This document shows, piece after piece, positions 25,549 to 33,201 of a stretch of 64,000 bases of DNA. Both the position numbers and the translations under genes were made by a program. The notes under the pieces are model-generated. The model did no database searches and was not told the DNA's origin. It worked only from the letters and a program-made list of their open reading frames with translations. The stretch lies in assembly GCA_963704815.1 (NCBI GenBank), contig CAVPHU010000010.1, forward strand, positions 574,381-638,380, in the 5' to 3' direction. This DNA is from DATKWD01 sp963704815. GTDB lineage: Bacteria > Actinomycetota > Acidimicrobiia > Acidimicrobiales > Salinilacustritrichaceae. How positions within the stretch are numbered: the first letter of the stretch is position 1; every line of letters begins with the position of its first letter.

Positions 25549-25911
25549 ATGAAGCCACAGTCGGTCCACCACGTCTCGATCAACGTGTCCGACGCCGGTG
25601 CGAGCATCGAGTTCTACACCGACGTGCTGGGCGGCACGGTCCGTGCCGATCGGCCCGACTTCGGGTTCGATGGCGCCTGGATCGATCTCGGCGACAGCCA
25701 GGTCCATCTGATCCACTCCGAGGTCCCGCCCAACCTGGGGCAGCACTTCGCCGTCCTCGTCGACGATGTCGATGCGGCCGTTCGAGAGCTACGGGCCAAG
25801 GGCATCGACGTGGCGGATGCCAGCATCGTCGGGCCGGACCGTCAGACGTTCATCGAGGATCCCGACGGCAACGTCATCGAGATCCATCAGCTCGGCCACG
25901 CGACGTCCTGA
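25549..25911 (+). CDS. VOC superfamily (glyoxalase-like) protein
   Basis: 120 residues, one glyoxalase module. VHHVSINVSDAGASIEFYTDVLG begins the first beta-alpha-beta unit with its metal His; HLIHSE, HFAVLVDDVDA and FIEDPDGNVIEIHQ supply the second unit, including the usual Glu ligand. It could be a metal-dependent lyase, isomerase or dioxygenase-like enzyme as a homodimer; the reaction is not known. The leaderless promoter fixes the ATG at 25549. Confidence 0.85.
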   Translation: MKPQSVHHVSINVSDAGASIEFYTDVLGGTVRADRPDFGFDGAWIDLGDSQVHLIHSEVPPNLGQHFAVLVDDVDAAVRELRAKGIDVADASIVGPDRQTFIEDPDGNVIEIHQLGHATS

Positions 25912-25933
25912 GCCGGCGGGCGGGGCAGCCGGT

Positions 25934-26929
25934 TCAGACGCCTGCCGCGGACGCGAAGCGCTCGAGCTCACCGGGGATGTCGTCGCCTGCCGGCTGGTAC
26001 GCGAGCTCGGTGAGGCCGGCATCGGCATAGCCCTCGAGCGCCACCTTCCACTCGTCGGCCGAGCGGGCCATGCCGAGCATGGTGATGGCCGCGCCGGAAA
26101 CGGCCTTGGCGTCGTGCTCGCTGAGCCCATACAGGTGACCGGCGTGGATGGCCAGATGACGTGACTCCTCCGGTTCGGCTGCTTCGAGCGAGTCGCACCA
26201 GACGCTGCCGTTGGGGAGTCCCTCGACCATCTCGCGCCCGCCGACCTCGAACATGCCGTGGTAGATGAGTGCCGCCGCAGGGCCGGCCGCATCCATCACT
26301 CGATCCGAGTCGGGTGATTCGCCGTCGTCGAGCACGGTTCCGAACTGGAGCGAGACGCTCCAGTCCCACCCTTCCGGGACCTCGTTGGGCATCGTGAGGA
26401 ACACCCCCGCGGCGCCGAGCTCGCGTGCATGGCCGAGACCCTTGGGGCCCGTCGCCCCGACGACGATCGGCACGTTGAGAGGACGGTCGGCACCGAACCC
26501 CTCGGTCATCAACAGCTCGATCGGCTCGCCACCCCACTCGGCTCGCTCGCCGCGGAGCAACGCGGTCAGGCAGTCGAGGTAGGAGCGGGTCCACGCCCAG
26601 GTGAGCGCCTGCTTTCCCATGGTCAGGCGAGCGGTGTAGCCCGTGCCGATGGCGACGGCGACCCGTCCGGGGGCCATCGCCTCGAGCATGGCGATGGCCG
26701 CGGCGTTGGTCATCGGGTGCCGCAGGTGGGGGACGAGCACGGCCGGCCCGAGCCCGATCGTGTCGGTGCGGTCGGCAGCCAGGGCGAGCATCGCCCACAC
26801 GTCGGGGTAGAGCGCGGGGGAGTCGTAGGCCCAGGCGCGGGCGTAGCCGAGCGACTCGGCGATGCGGATGTGCTCGGGCGTGTCGAGCGAGGTGGCGAAG
26901 GCGGCCGAGACGGTGAGGGGCGGGGTCAT
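25934..26929 (-). CDS. LLM-class (luciferase-like) oxidoreductase, probably F420-dependent
   Basis: 331 residues. The TIM-barrel family pattern is clear: an N-terminal IRIAESLGYARAWAYDSP, LGPAVLVPHLRHPMTNAAAIAMLE, and VAVAIGTGYTARLTMGK near the phosphate site. The lack of a dedicated reductase partner and the actinobacterial setting favour F420 over FMN, an inference only. No F420 biosynthesis gene is in the window. It lies 10 bp after the stop of the phytanoyl-CoA dioxygenase-like gene and may be co-transcribed. Confidence 0.85.
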   Translation of the reverse strand: MTPPLTVSAAFATSLDTPEHIRIAESLGYARAWAYDSPALYPDVWAMLALAADRTDTIGLGPAVLVPHLRHPMTNAAAIAMLEAMAPGRVAVAIGTGYTARLTMGKQALTWAWTRSYLDCLTALLRGERAEWGGEPIELLMTEGFGADRPLNVPIVVGATGPKGLGHARELGAAGVFLTMPNEVPEGWDWSVSLQFGTVLDDGESPDSDRVMDAAGPAAALIYHGMFEVGGREMVEGLPNGSVWCDSLEAAEPEESRHLAIHAGHLYGLSEHDAKAVSGAAITMLGMARSADEWKVALEGYADAGLTELAYQPAGDDIPGELERFASAAGV

Positions 26930-26939
26930 GGCGCCCTTG

Positions 26940-27800
26940 CTAGCAGTACGGCGCCATGTCCATCTTCGGGTAGCGGGCCTGGGTGTCGGCGAGGGTCTGG
27001 TCGTTCCAGTACTCGTGGCCGGGCGGCGGGAAGTCGAACAGGGCGCGCTCGCGCACCGATGCCCGCTCCATGAGCTGGGTCCACGCCGGGCTCAGCGCCT
27101 GGCTCGCCCACGCCATCTTGCCGACCCAGGGGAGACCCTTGGGTGCGAAGTCGGCCAGGAGCGCGAACCGGCTCACCCGGTCGCCGGTCATCGCCGAGCC
27201 GCGGTGGAGGATGTCGGTCGTGTAGAGGAAGAGGCTGCCGGCTGGTCCGGTGATCGAGACCTCTGCGTCGAACCGTTCGCCGAAGGGCAACTCGCGTGGC
27301 ACGAAGGGGATCTCGTCGCCGATCGTTCGGGGGATCACCTTGGTCGGCCCGTTCGACTCGGTCACGTCGGAGAGCAGGATGAACGTCGTGAGCTGCGGCC
27401 ACCTGAGGTCGCGCCGCGGCACGACCAGGCTGTGGTTGCCGTAGTCGCGGTGATGGGGCTGGTCGTAGTCGACCGACCCCGAGTACTTGGCCCAGAGCTC
27501 CATCTTGTAGAGACGGACGTCCTCGGTGCCGCAGAATCGCTCGGCGGCATCGACGAGATCGGGATGGAACGCGAGCCGGCTCAGGTCCCAGCTGTCGTAC
27601 GGGCCCAGTCGGAGCCCGGCGAACTGGTGGCGGGTGAGGTGCCGGTGGGCATCGGGATCGGCGAAGTAGTCCTCCGGTGTCGGGAACTGCTCGAAGAGCC
27701 CGGCGCGCGCCGCAGCGAGTTCGTCGGTCGTGAGGAATCCCTCCACGACGGCGTGCCCGTCGGTGCGGACGGCTTCGAGCGTCTCGTCACCGATTCGCAT
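26940..27800 (-). CDS. Phytanoyl-CoA dioxygenase (PhyH) family protein
   Basis: 286 residues. YDQPHHRDYGNH contains the HxD iron ligands and ILHRGSAMTGDRVSRF the distal His and the 2-oxoglutarate-binding Arg, so a 2-oxoglutarate/Fe(II)-dependent hydroxylase is expected. Members hydroxylate acyl-CoAs, small molecules or halogenate; the substrate is open. It is upstream of the LLM gene and downstream of the large lipoprotein hydrolase, all on the same strand with gaps of 10-16 bp. Confidence 0.85.
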   Translation of the reverse strand: MRIGDETLEAVRTDGHAVVEGFLTTDELAAARAGLFEQFPTPEDYFADPDAHRHLTRHQFAGLRLGPYDSWDLSRLAFHPDLVDAAERFCGTEDVRLYKMELWAKYSGSVDYDQPHHRDYGNHSLVVPRRDLRWPQLTTFILLSDVTESNGPTKVIPRTIGDEIPFVPRELPFGERFDAEVSITGPAGSLFLYTTDILHRGSAMTGDRVSRFALLADFAPKGLPWVGKMAWASQALSPAWTQLMERASVRERALFDFPPPGHEYWNDQTLADTQARYPKMDMAPYC

Positions 27801-27815
27801 GAGGAGTCTGCGGGT

Positions 27816-29840
27816 TCATCCGCCGGGGATGCCGTTGCACGGTTGGCCACCGCAGGTGTCGATGATGCCGCCGCCGGGTTGGAAGAAGGCCGCGATCTGG
27901 CCGTACGCAGCCGGGACCCTGCGGGGGTCCTCGTGAGGGTCCTCGCCTTCGCGGGGCGGCGTGTTGGTGATCGGAGGCAAGGCGGCGCCGCTGTCGAACT
28001 GGACGACTGCCGACCCGGGGTGGGGGAACGTCTCGATCGGCGGGATGCCGAAGAAGGGTTCGACGTCGGTGGTGCGGTCGGGCTCGACCGGCGGCGAGAG
28101 CACCGATGCCTCCATCGAGCGGGCCATCACCTCCATGGCCACGTTGGCGACCTGGTGATCGCCCAGGGCACCCTGCAGCAAGCCCAGCTTCTCGTTCACC
28201 CCGGGCAGGGGATCGGTGAAGTGGTTCACGTAGCCGTTGCCCTCGCCCCGGTCCCACAGCATCTGGGCCACGAGCAGGGCCAGCGCCTGATCGAGCTTGT
28301 CGGGTATCGCGGGGTCGAGGATGGCCTGGTAGGTGTCGAAGTCGATGCTCCGGTTCAGCAGGGTGCTGTAGTTCACCCCGGGGACTCCGAAGGCACCCTT
28401 GTCCCAGTCGAGCGATACCGCGGTCGAGACCGGACCCATGATCCCGCCTTGTGAGATGCCGTAGTAGTAGAGCTCGTCGGTGTCGAGGAGCGGCTGCCCG
28501 TCGTCGGTCTGGAACGCCGGATCAGCTGCGAAGCCGTCGGCATGCTTCAGCAGCCGGCCGAGGAACAAGAAGTTGAGGTGCCCCTGGAGCAGCCGGTCGG
28601 CCAGGGTGGGGAAGTTGCTGAGGTCCTGGAGGGAGGCCACCGCATTGCCCACGTCTTCCTCGGCCATGCCGATCAGATCGGTCCCGCACACCACGTAGTT
28701 GTGGTTCTCGGCGAGCAGGGTCGGCCCGGCCGAGGTCGCCTGGCGATGGGTGCCGAGAAGCCCGTGCCCGTACACGACTCCCGCTCCCGGGTCCGACCCG
28801 CTGGTGGCACCGGTGATCTGGCAGGTGAACGGTGCGGTCCAGGTCCCGTTCGCCACGGGAAGGTCGGGATCGGTGATGAGGTTGAGCGGTTGGCCCGGAG
28901 TTCCGTCGCCTGCGAGATAGAGCGGGATCTCGAAGGTCCCGGTGATGACCCGTCGGTCCCGGTCGGCTTCTTCGTCGACCGCATCGACCGAGAACGCCGG
29001 TGCCTGGTCGCCCAACTGGTCGAACGCGTCGTCGCGCATGTGCAGGAGTGGTCCGGTGAGGCTCTCGGTCGAGATCACCGTGAAGTCCCAGGCGATGGTG
29101 AGCTCGTCGCGTGCGACGCCCGCCGCCTCGAGATCGGCGAAGACCTGTTCCATCGCCGGTCGTCGGGCTTCGATCTCGGGGATCTCGGTCTCGAGGCGGT
29201 CGCGATAGGCCCGGAAGGCGTCGGTGGGCTCGATCGCCTCGCCGTCCGCGTTCACCAGGTTCCGGAGGCCGATCACGATGCGATGGCCGTCCGGGTAGTT
29301 GACGCCGGGTCGGAGGAACAGCCCCCGTCGATCGTCGGTCGGCGCATTGGCGTCGAGTTCGGCCCAGTGCAGCCAGCGCTCACCGGTCGTGGCGTCGATG
29401 ATCACGCTGCCCGAGTCGGCGTCGAGCGACCGGGCCAGGTCGGTGACCGGCGGAAGCTTCGACGCCTCCGGGTCGAGGCCGGGGAACAGCGCGAGCGCGG
29501 CGCTGCCCGGGCTGAACCCGTCGTTGCGGTTCTGCCGGCTCACGTCGAGACGCGTGCCCTCGACGTTGGTCGGCATCGACAACGGGTCGAGCGAGACCCG
29601 GCGCCCGGTCGCCGATGCGGGATCCTCGATGGTCAACGCATCCGAAGGGAAGGGGAGGGCGCAGATATCGCCGACCACCTCGCACCGCCCCGGACTGTCG
29701 ACCTCGAGGTCGATGGTGCCGGCGAACTCGACGTCTGCTGCTGCGTCGGCCGACGTGTCCGGGGAGGCGCCGTCGTCCGACGCGGTGCTGCATGCGGCCG
29801 CGACGACGGCCAAGCCGAGGATGATCGACAGTCGACGCAC
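27816..29840 (-). CDS. Large lipoprotein, lipase-like alpha/beta hydrolase
   Basis: 674 residues from a GTG at 29840. The signal peptide ends VVAAAC, a plausible lipobox, followed by an acidic linker. The N-terminal third (CALPFPSDALTIEDP, SPGSAALALFPGLDP) resembles the N-terminal domain of secreted 'virulence factor lipases'; the second half is an alpha/beta hydrolase with VVYGHGLLGTHRQ and YYYGISQGGIMG, the G-x-S-x-G nucleophile. It should act on the outer face of the membrane on lipid or polyester substrates. The last residues are Cys/Gly-rich and may form a disulfide. Confidence 0.75.
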   Translation of the reverse strand: MRRLSIILGLAVVAAACSTASDDGASPDTSADAAADVEFAGTIDLEVDSPGRCEVVGDICALPFPSDALTIEDPASATGRRVSLDPLSMPTNVEGTRLDVSRQNRNDGFSPGSAALALFPGLDPEASKLPPVTDLARSLDADSGSVIIDATTGERWLHWAELDANAPTDDRRGLFLRPGVNYPDGHRIVIGLRNLVNADGEAIEPTDAFRAYRDRLETEIPEIEARRPAMEQVFADLEAAGVARDELTIAWDFTVISTESLTGPLLHMRDDAFDQLGDQAPAFSVDAVDEEADRDRRVITGTFEIPLYLAGDGTPGQPLNLITDPDLPVANGTWTAPFTCQITGATSGSDPGAGVVYGHGLLGTHRQATSAGPTLLAENHNYVVCGTDLIGMAEEDVGNAVASLQDLSNFPTLADRLLQGHLNFLFLGRLLKHADGFAADPAFQTDDGQPLLDTDELYYYGISQGGIMGPVSTAVSLDWDKGAFGVPGVNYSTLLNRSIDFDTYQAILDPAIPDKLDQALALLVAQMLWDRGEGNGYVNHFTDPLPGVNEKLGLLQGALGDHQVANVAMEVMARSMEASVLSPPVEPDRTTDVEPFFGIPPIETFPHPGSAVVQFDSGAALPPITNTPPREGEDPHEDPRRVPAAYGQIAAFFQPGGGIIDTCGGQPCNGIPGG

Positions 29841-29854
29841 GCTCGCCGGTCCGG

Positions 29855-30796
29855 CTACTGCGGGTCGCCGCGGAGCGCGCCGAGCGACAGGCCCGCGGGC
29901 CCGTAGGCCGCGAGCGGATCGGCGCGGACTGCCTCGTCGAGCGCGTGGGCGTCGTCGCCCACGAGGATGCGCCAGGCGCCTGCCTTCACCCCGTCGAGGA
30001 TGATGGTCGCCGCCTCGTCCGCGGTGAGCGGCGCCCCGTCGCGGAACATGTCGCCCATCCCGTTCGCGATGGCGAGCAGGTCGTCGTCGCTCATGCTGTC
30101 CACTGGCATGCCGCGCTGGATCATGTTCTGCCGAACCGCTTCGGCATTGGCGACGCCGCCGAACATCTTGCGGCTGTTGTTGACGATCTCGGTCCCGATG
30201 TGACCGGGCATGACCACTGCAGCCGTGACGTGTGGTGCGTTCATGCGGAAGTCCTCGAGCAGGGCCTCGGTGAAGCCCTTGACCGCGAACTTCGCCGCGC
30301 TGTAGGCGGTGTGCGGGATTCCCGGGCCCAGGGCAGCCCAGAAGCCGTTCACGCTCGACGTGTTGATGATGACGCCCTCGTCGGAGGCAACGAGCAGCGG
30401 GACGAAGACCCGAGCCACGGCGTAGACCCCGCCCCAGCAGATCTCGAACGTGCGCTCCCACTCGGCCCGATCGCCGGCGATGAAGCTCCCCCCTCCGCCG
30501 ACGCCGGCGTTGTTGAACAGCAGGTTGATGTGCTCGATGTCGTGTTGGAGCAGCACCTCGTCGCGAAAGATCTCGACGGCGGCTTCGTCGGCGACGTCGC
30601 AGATGTGGTCGGTGATGCGGATGTCGGAGGAGGGAGCCTTGTCGTGCGCCATGGCGCGGGTCTCGGCCATGGCGTCGAGGTTGATGTCGCACATCGCCAC
30701 GTTGCAGCCCTGTTCGACGAGCTGCACGACGAGCGCACGGCCCATGCCGTGGCCCCCGCCGGTGACGACGGCGGTCTTGCCTTCGAATGACTTCAC
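29855..30796 (-). CDS. Short-chain dehydrogenase/reductase (SDR)
   Basis: 313 residues from a GTG. VVTGGGHGMGRALV, NNAGVG, NTSSVNGFW (Ser) and YSAAKFAVKGF (Y-x3-K) are intact. The long substrate loop and C-terminus (about residues 190-313) resemble the group of SDRs often found beside TetR regulators. Indeed a TetR gene is divergent 67 bp upstream, making this gene its likely target. A TACGTT hexamer lies at 30835-30840 on the minus strand. Confidence 0.85.
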   Translation of the reverse strand: MKSFEGKTAVVTGGGHGMGRALVVQLVEQGCNVAMCDINLDAMAETRAMAHDKAPSSDIRITDHICDVADEAAVEIFRDEVLLQHDIEHINLLFNNAGVGGGGSFIAGDRAEWERTFEICWGGVYAVARVFVPLLVASDEGVIINTSSVNGFWAALGPGIPHTAYSAAKFAVKGFTEALLEDFRMNAPHVTAAVVMPGHIGTEIVNNSRKMFGGVANAEAVRQNMIQRGMPVDSMSDDDLLAIANGMGDMFRDGAPLTADEAATIILDGVKAGAWRILVGDDAHALDEAVRADPLAAYGPAGLSLGALRGDPQ

Positions 30797-30848
30797 GTGT
30801 CCCCCTGATCGGTCCCGAGACGTTCGGTCCTGACAACGTAACTGGCAC

Positions 30849-30854
30849 TACGCT
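30849..30854 (+). promoter_or_regulatory. -10 element of TetR gene
   Basis: TACGCT, 9 nt before the GTG at 30864. It is near the opposite-strand TACGTT of the SDR gene, so the two promoters nearly overlap. Confidence 0.45.
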
Positions 30855-30863
30855 CGCCGGGTA

Positions 30864-31481
30864 GTGGCGGTGATCGACTCCGAACCGGTCGACGGGCGAC
30901 ACGCCCGTCGCGAGCGCAACCGCATCGCCGTGCTCGACGCCGTGATCGAGTTGTTCGCCACCGACACCCTCATCCCGAGCGTCGAGGAGGTCGCGAAGCG
31001 CTCGGGCCTCTCGCTGCGGTCGGTCTACCGCTACTACGAGGACCTCGGGGCCCTGCTCCACGCCGCCATCCAGCGGAGCATGGAGAACGCGGCACCGCTG
31101 CTGCACATCGACCGAATCGGCGTCGGACCCCTCGATCGACGGATCAGCGACTTCCTCGACTCACGCCTGGCGCTCTACGAGCAGACGGCATCGTCGCATC
31201 GCGCCACCATTCACCACGCGACCCACAACCAACCCATGGCCGACGCGCTGGTCACGGCGCACATCGCGCTCCGAAACCAGCTCGAGCGTCAGTTCGCGCC
31301 CGAGCTGCGAGGGCTGAAGACCGAGCGGCGGGGGCGCCTGGTCAGGGCTGCCGACGTCCTGACGCGCTTCGAGGCGATCGAGGCACTCCGCATCGGTGAC
31401 GACCTCTCGACCGCCGAGACCAAGGAGGTCCTGACCGTGGGCCTCCTCGCGCTCTTCTCCAGCGAGAGGTCGAGCGGATAG
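30864..31481 (+). CDS. TetR/AcrR-family transcriptional regulator
   Basis: 205 residues from a GTG. The DNA-binding domain has AVLDAVIELFA, then PSVEEVAKRSGLSLRSVYRYYEDLGAL, the TetR helix-turn-helix. The C-terminal ligand domain is helical and not family-specific. It is divergent from an SDR gene and probably represses it or itself. The final residues ERSSG and the TAG stop codon are encoded by the end of an inverted dispersed repeat, so the C-terminus was apparently rewritten by it. Confidence 0.88.
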   Translation: MAVIDSEPVDGRHARRERNRIAVLDAVIELFATDTLIPSVEEVAKRSGLSLRSVYRYYEDLGALLHAAIQRSMENAAPLLHIDRIGVGPLDRRISDFLDSRLALYEQTASSHRATIHHATHNQPMADALVTAHIALRNQLERQFAPELRGLKTERRGRLVRAADVLTRFEAIEALRIGDDLSTAETKEVLTVGLLALFSSERSSG

Positions 31482-31586
31482 GAGCCGTGCTCGGCCGGGG
31501 CCCGAGCGGCCCGTCGCGACGACGGAGCGGCAAGAGCGGGAATGGCCGGGAGCTGCGAGACTCGGCCCGCTCCGCGCAGCTCCTCA
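31464..31586 (-). repeat. Dispersed stop-codon repeat, copy 2 (inverted, shorter)
   Basis: On the minus strand it starts TGAGGAGCTGCGCGGA and ends TCCGCTCGACCTCTC. It lacks a ~16-bp internal block present in copies 1 and 3. It lies between convergent genes and supplies the last codons and stop of the TetR gene. Confidence 0.8.
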
Positions 31587-31626
31587 CGGCTCGAGCGGCA
31601 CCCCGCTGCTCCTTCCTCGCGGCAGG

Positions 31627-32067
31627 TCAGACGGCTGCGTCGTCTCTCCGACGGGCGACGTCCGGCGCCGTCGCCGGGATCCGTCTCAGACCACGGGCCA
31701 GGACGACGGCGAGCACCAGGAGGTAGGCGTCCTCGAGCAGGACCCACCAGCGGAGCTCTTGGGACAGGTAGGTGCCGAAGCAACCACAGTTCGGGACGAC
31801 CAGCCCGCGAGCGAACGCTTGGATGGCCAGCGCCGTCCACACCGCCATCGTGACGATGGCGAGTGTGGCCCCGACCGGTCGGTGGTGCGTGCCGCTCAGG
31901 GCCACGACCGTGGCCACCTCGAGCGCGATGATCGACACGGCGATCACCCATGCGGCGGCGGGTCCGCCGACGCCGTAGGTCTCGATGGCATCGACGAATC
32001 GGCCCGGACTGAGGAGTTGACCCAGCGCCATGGCGCCGAACAACACGATGAACACCTTGCGGATCAC
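31627..32067 (-). CDS. MauE/DoxX-like membrane protein
   Basis: 146 residues from a GTG at 32067 with four hydrophobic segments. VVPNCGCFGTYLSQELRWW between helices 3 and 4 carries the conserved Cys pair of MauE-domain proteins, which relate to DsbB/VKOR-like disulfide chemistry and to methylamine dehydrogenase maturation. No mau genes are present, so a general role in thiol redox or protein folding in the membrane is more likely. It lies 28 bp after the receiver-like gene on the same strand. Confidence 0.7.
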   Translation of the reverse strand: MIRKVFIVLFGAMALGQLLSPGRFVDAIETYGVGGPAAAWVIAVSIIALEVATVVALSGTHHRPVGATLAIVTMAVWTALAIQAFARGLVVPNCGCFGTYLSQELRWWVLLEDAYLLVLAVVLARGLRRIPATAPDVARRRDDAAV

Positions 32068-32095
32068 GTGCTCGGCAACCCGGCGGTGAGCGGGT

Positions 32096-32593
32096 TCATT
32101 CCTCGCGGCGGTCGGGATGCCCTCGCTTCTCGAATCCGACCAGGGACCAGTCCTGGCGGGTTCGTCGATCGCGCCCGGTCCGCCGGTCGTCGGATTCCAC
32201 CACCGTGGCCGCGTCGATCCAGGTCCGGAGGTCGACGCCGTCGGCCGCCAGGTTCTGGAGCTGTGCATGCGTCGTGATGGCACAGCCGTCGACCCGCAAG
32301 AGGTCGTCGGCGGAGCTTTCGTCGTGTGCGACCAGGAGCACGACCCTGGACGCAGGTGAGGCACGACGCAGGTGGGGAAGCGTGTCCCATCCCGGCTCGC
32401 CCCGCAGCGCGTGGTCGACGACCACGAGGTCGGGCTGATGGTGTGCCGCCAAGCGTTCACCGTTCACCGCGGTGTCCGACCGCCCGACCACCTCGTAGCC
32501 GGCCTTCTCGACCAGGTGCTCCACCGCGGTGGTGTCGTCGGTGATCAGGACCGCGGTCGGGTTGGTCCGCCCGGCGGGCGCATCAGCAGGCAT
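32096..32593 (-). CDS. Receiver-like protein, paralog 1
   Basis: 165 residues. AVLITDDTTAVEHLVEKAGY, PDLVVVDHALRGEPGWDTL and SRVVLLVAHDE follow the beta/alpha order of a response-regulator receiver domain, with the candidate phospho-Asp in VVVDH. The usual KP at the fifth strand is missing (GCAITTHAQL). A basic tail (RRTGRDRRTR) follows, and there is no output domain. Its neighbour at 32682-33086 is a paralog. GGGAG precedes the ATG at 32593. Confidence 0.65.
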   Translation of the reverse strand: MPADAPAGRTNPTAVLITDDTTAVEHLVEKAGYEVVGRSDTAVNGERLAAHHQPDLVVVDHALRGEPGWDTLPHLRRASPASRVVLLVAHDESSADDLLRVDGCAITTHAQLQNLAADGVDLRTWIDAATVVESDDRRTGRDRRTRQDWSLVGFEKRGHPDRREE

Positions 32594-32642
32594 GGCTCCC
32601 TCTCTCCGAGGGCGACGATACTACGTCATGTGGCCGAATTCG

Positions 32643-32654
32643 CACTGAACGTAG
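32643..32654 (-). promoter_or_regulatory. Shared motif / putative -10 upstream of receiver-like paralog 1
   Basis: CTACGTTCAGTG on the minus strand, including TACGTT (TANNNT). The same 12-mer with one change lies upstream of paralog 2 at 33111-33122. Confidence 0.5.
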
Positions 32655-32681
32655 GCATCGCCCTCGTCGATGCAGGCGGGT

Positions 32682-33086
32682 TCAACCAGGGACCGGCGCA
32701 TCGATCTGGGTCGCGATCCAGGGCTCGAGGCGGGCCAGCTCGGCCGCGAAGTCCTCGAGTTGGGTCCGGGTGATCACGCCCACGGGGCCCAGCGACACCG
32801 TGTCGGACCAGTCGTCCTCCACCACGAACAGCAGTCGGGAGGCCGGCGACGCCAGCCGCAAACGGCGCACAGCGTCCCAACCCCGGTCAGCGGTGATCCA
32901 GTGATCGACGACCACCAGGTCGGGCTCGTGAAGCCGGGTGAGGCGCTCGCCGTACAGCGTCGTGTCCGCGGCGCCGACGATGTCGTAGCCCGCCTCCTCG
33001 ATGAAGATTCCGAACTGCTCGGAGTGGCTCGTGATGAGGACCGCCGTCTGCTTGATGGCAGGATCGTCGGGCTCGAGGTGTTCCAT
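32682..33086 (-). CDS. Receiver-like protein, paralog 2
   Basis: 134 residues from the ATG at 33086, which has a strong AGGAGGG ribosome-binding site. TAVLITSHSEQFGIFIEEAGYD, PDLVVVDHWITADRGWDAV and SRLLFVVEDD parallel paralog 1 throughout. Phospho-Asp candidate in VVVDH; the acidic pair near strand 1 is replaced by TSHS and the conserved Lys is absent (GVITRTQL). It may bind without phosphorylation. No kinase is nearby. Confidence 0.65.
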   Translation of the reverse strand: MEHLEPDDPAIKQTAVLITSHSEQFGIFIEEAGYDIVGAADTTLYGERLTRLHEPDLVVVDHWITADRGWDAVRRLRLASPASRLLFVVEDDWSDTVSLGPVGVITRTQLEDFAAELARLEPWIATQIDAPVPG

Positions 33087-33110
33087 TCTGTTCCCTCCTG
33101 GTCGCAATGC

Positions 33111-33122
33111 CACTCAACGTAG
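33111..33122 (-). promoter_or_regulatory. Shared motif / putative -10 upstream of receiver-like paralog 2
   Basis: CTACGTTGAGTG on the minus strand. Together with the adjacent CTACGT (33131-33136) it forms the inverted repeat ACGTAG-N8-CTACGT. Confidence 0.5.
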
Positions 33123-33201
33123 CTGAATGACTACGTAACGTGCGGTAACGGGCAGGAGTTCCCGAAATTCCGGAATTCCTCGGACGTGGCAGGATCGGAG
33201 G

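Noticed and set aside
27816..31106. A single 1096-residue protein
   Set aside because: Only the part from the GTG at 29840 has a lipoprotein signal and hydrolase motifs; the N-terminal part is a shadow of the SDR gene at 29855-30796.
31464..31586. A complete insertion sequence at the repeat
   Set aside because: The element is only ~120-140 bp, encodes nothing, and no transposase gene occurs in the window; at most a MITE-like remnant.
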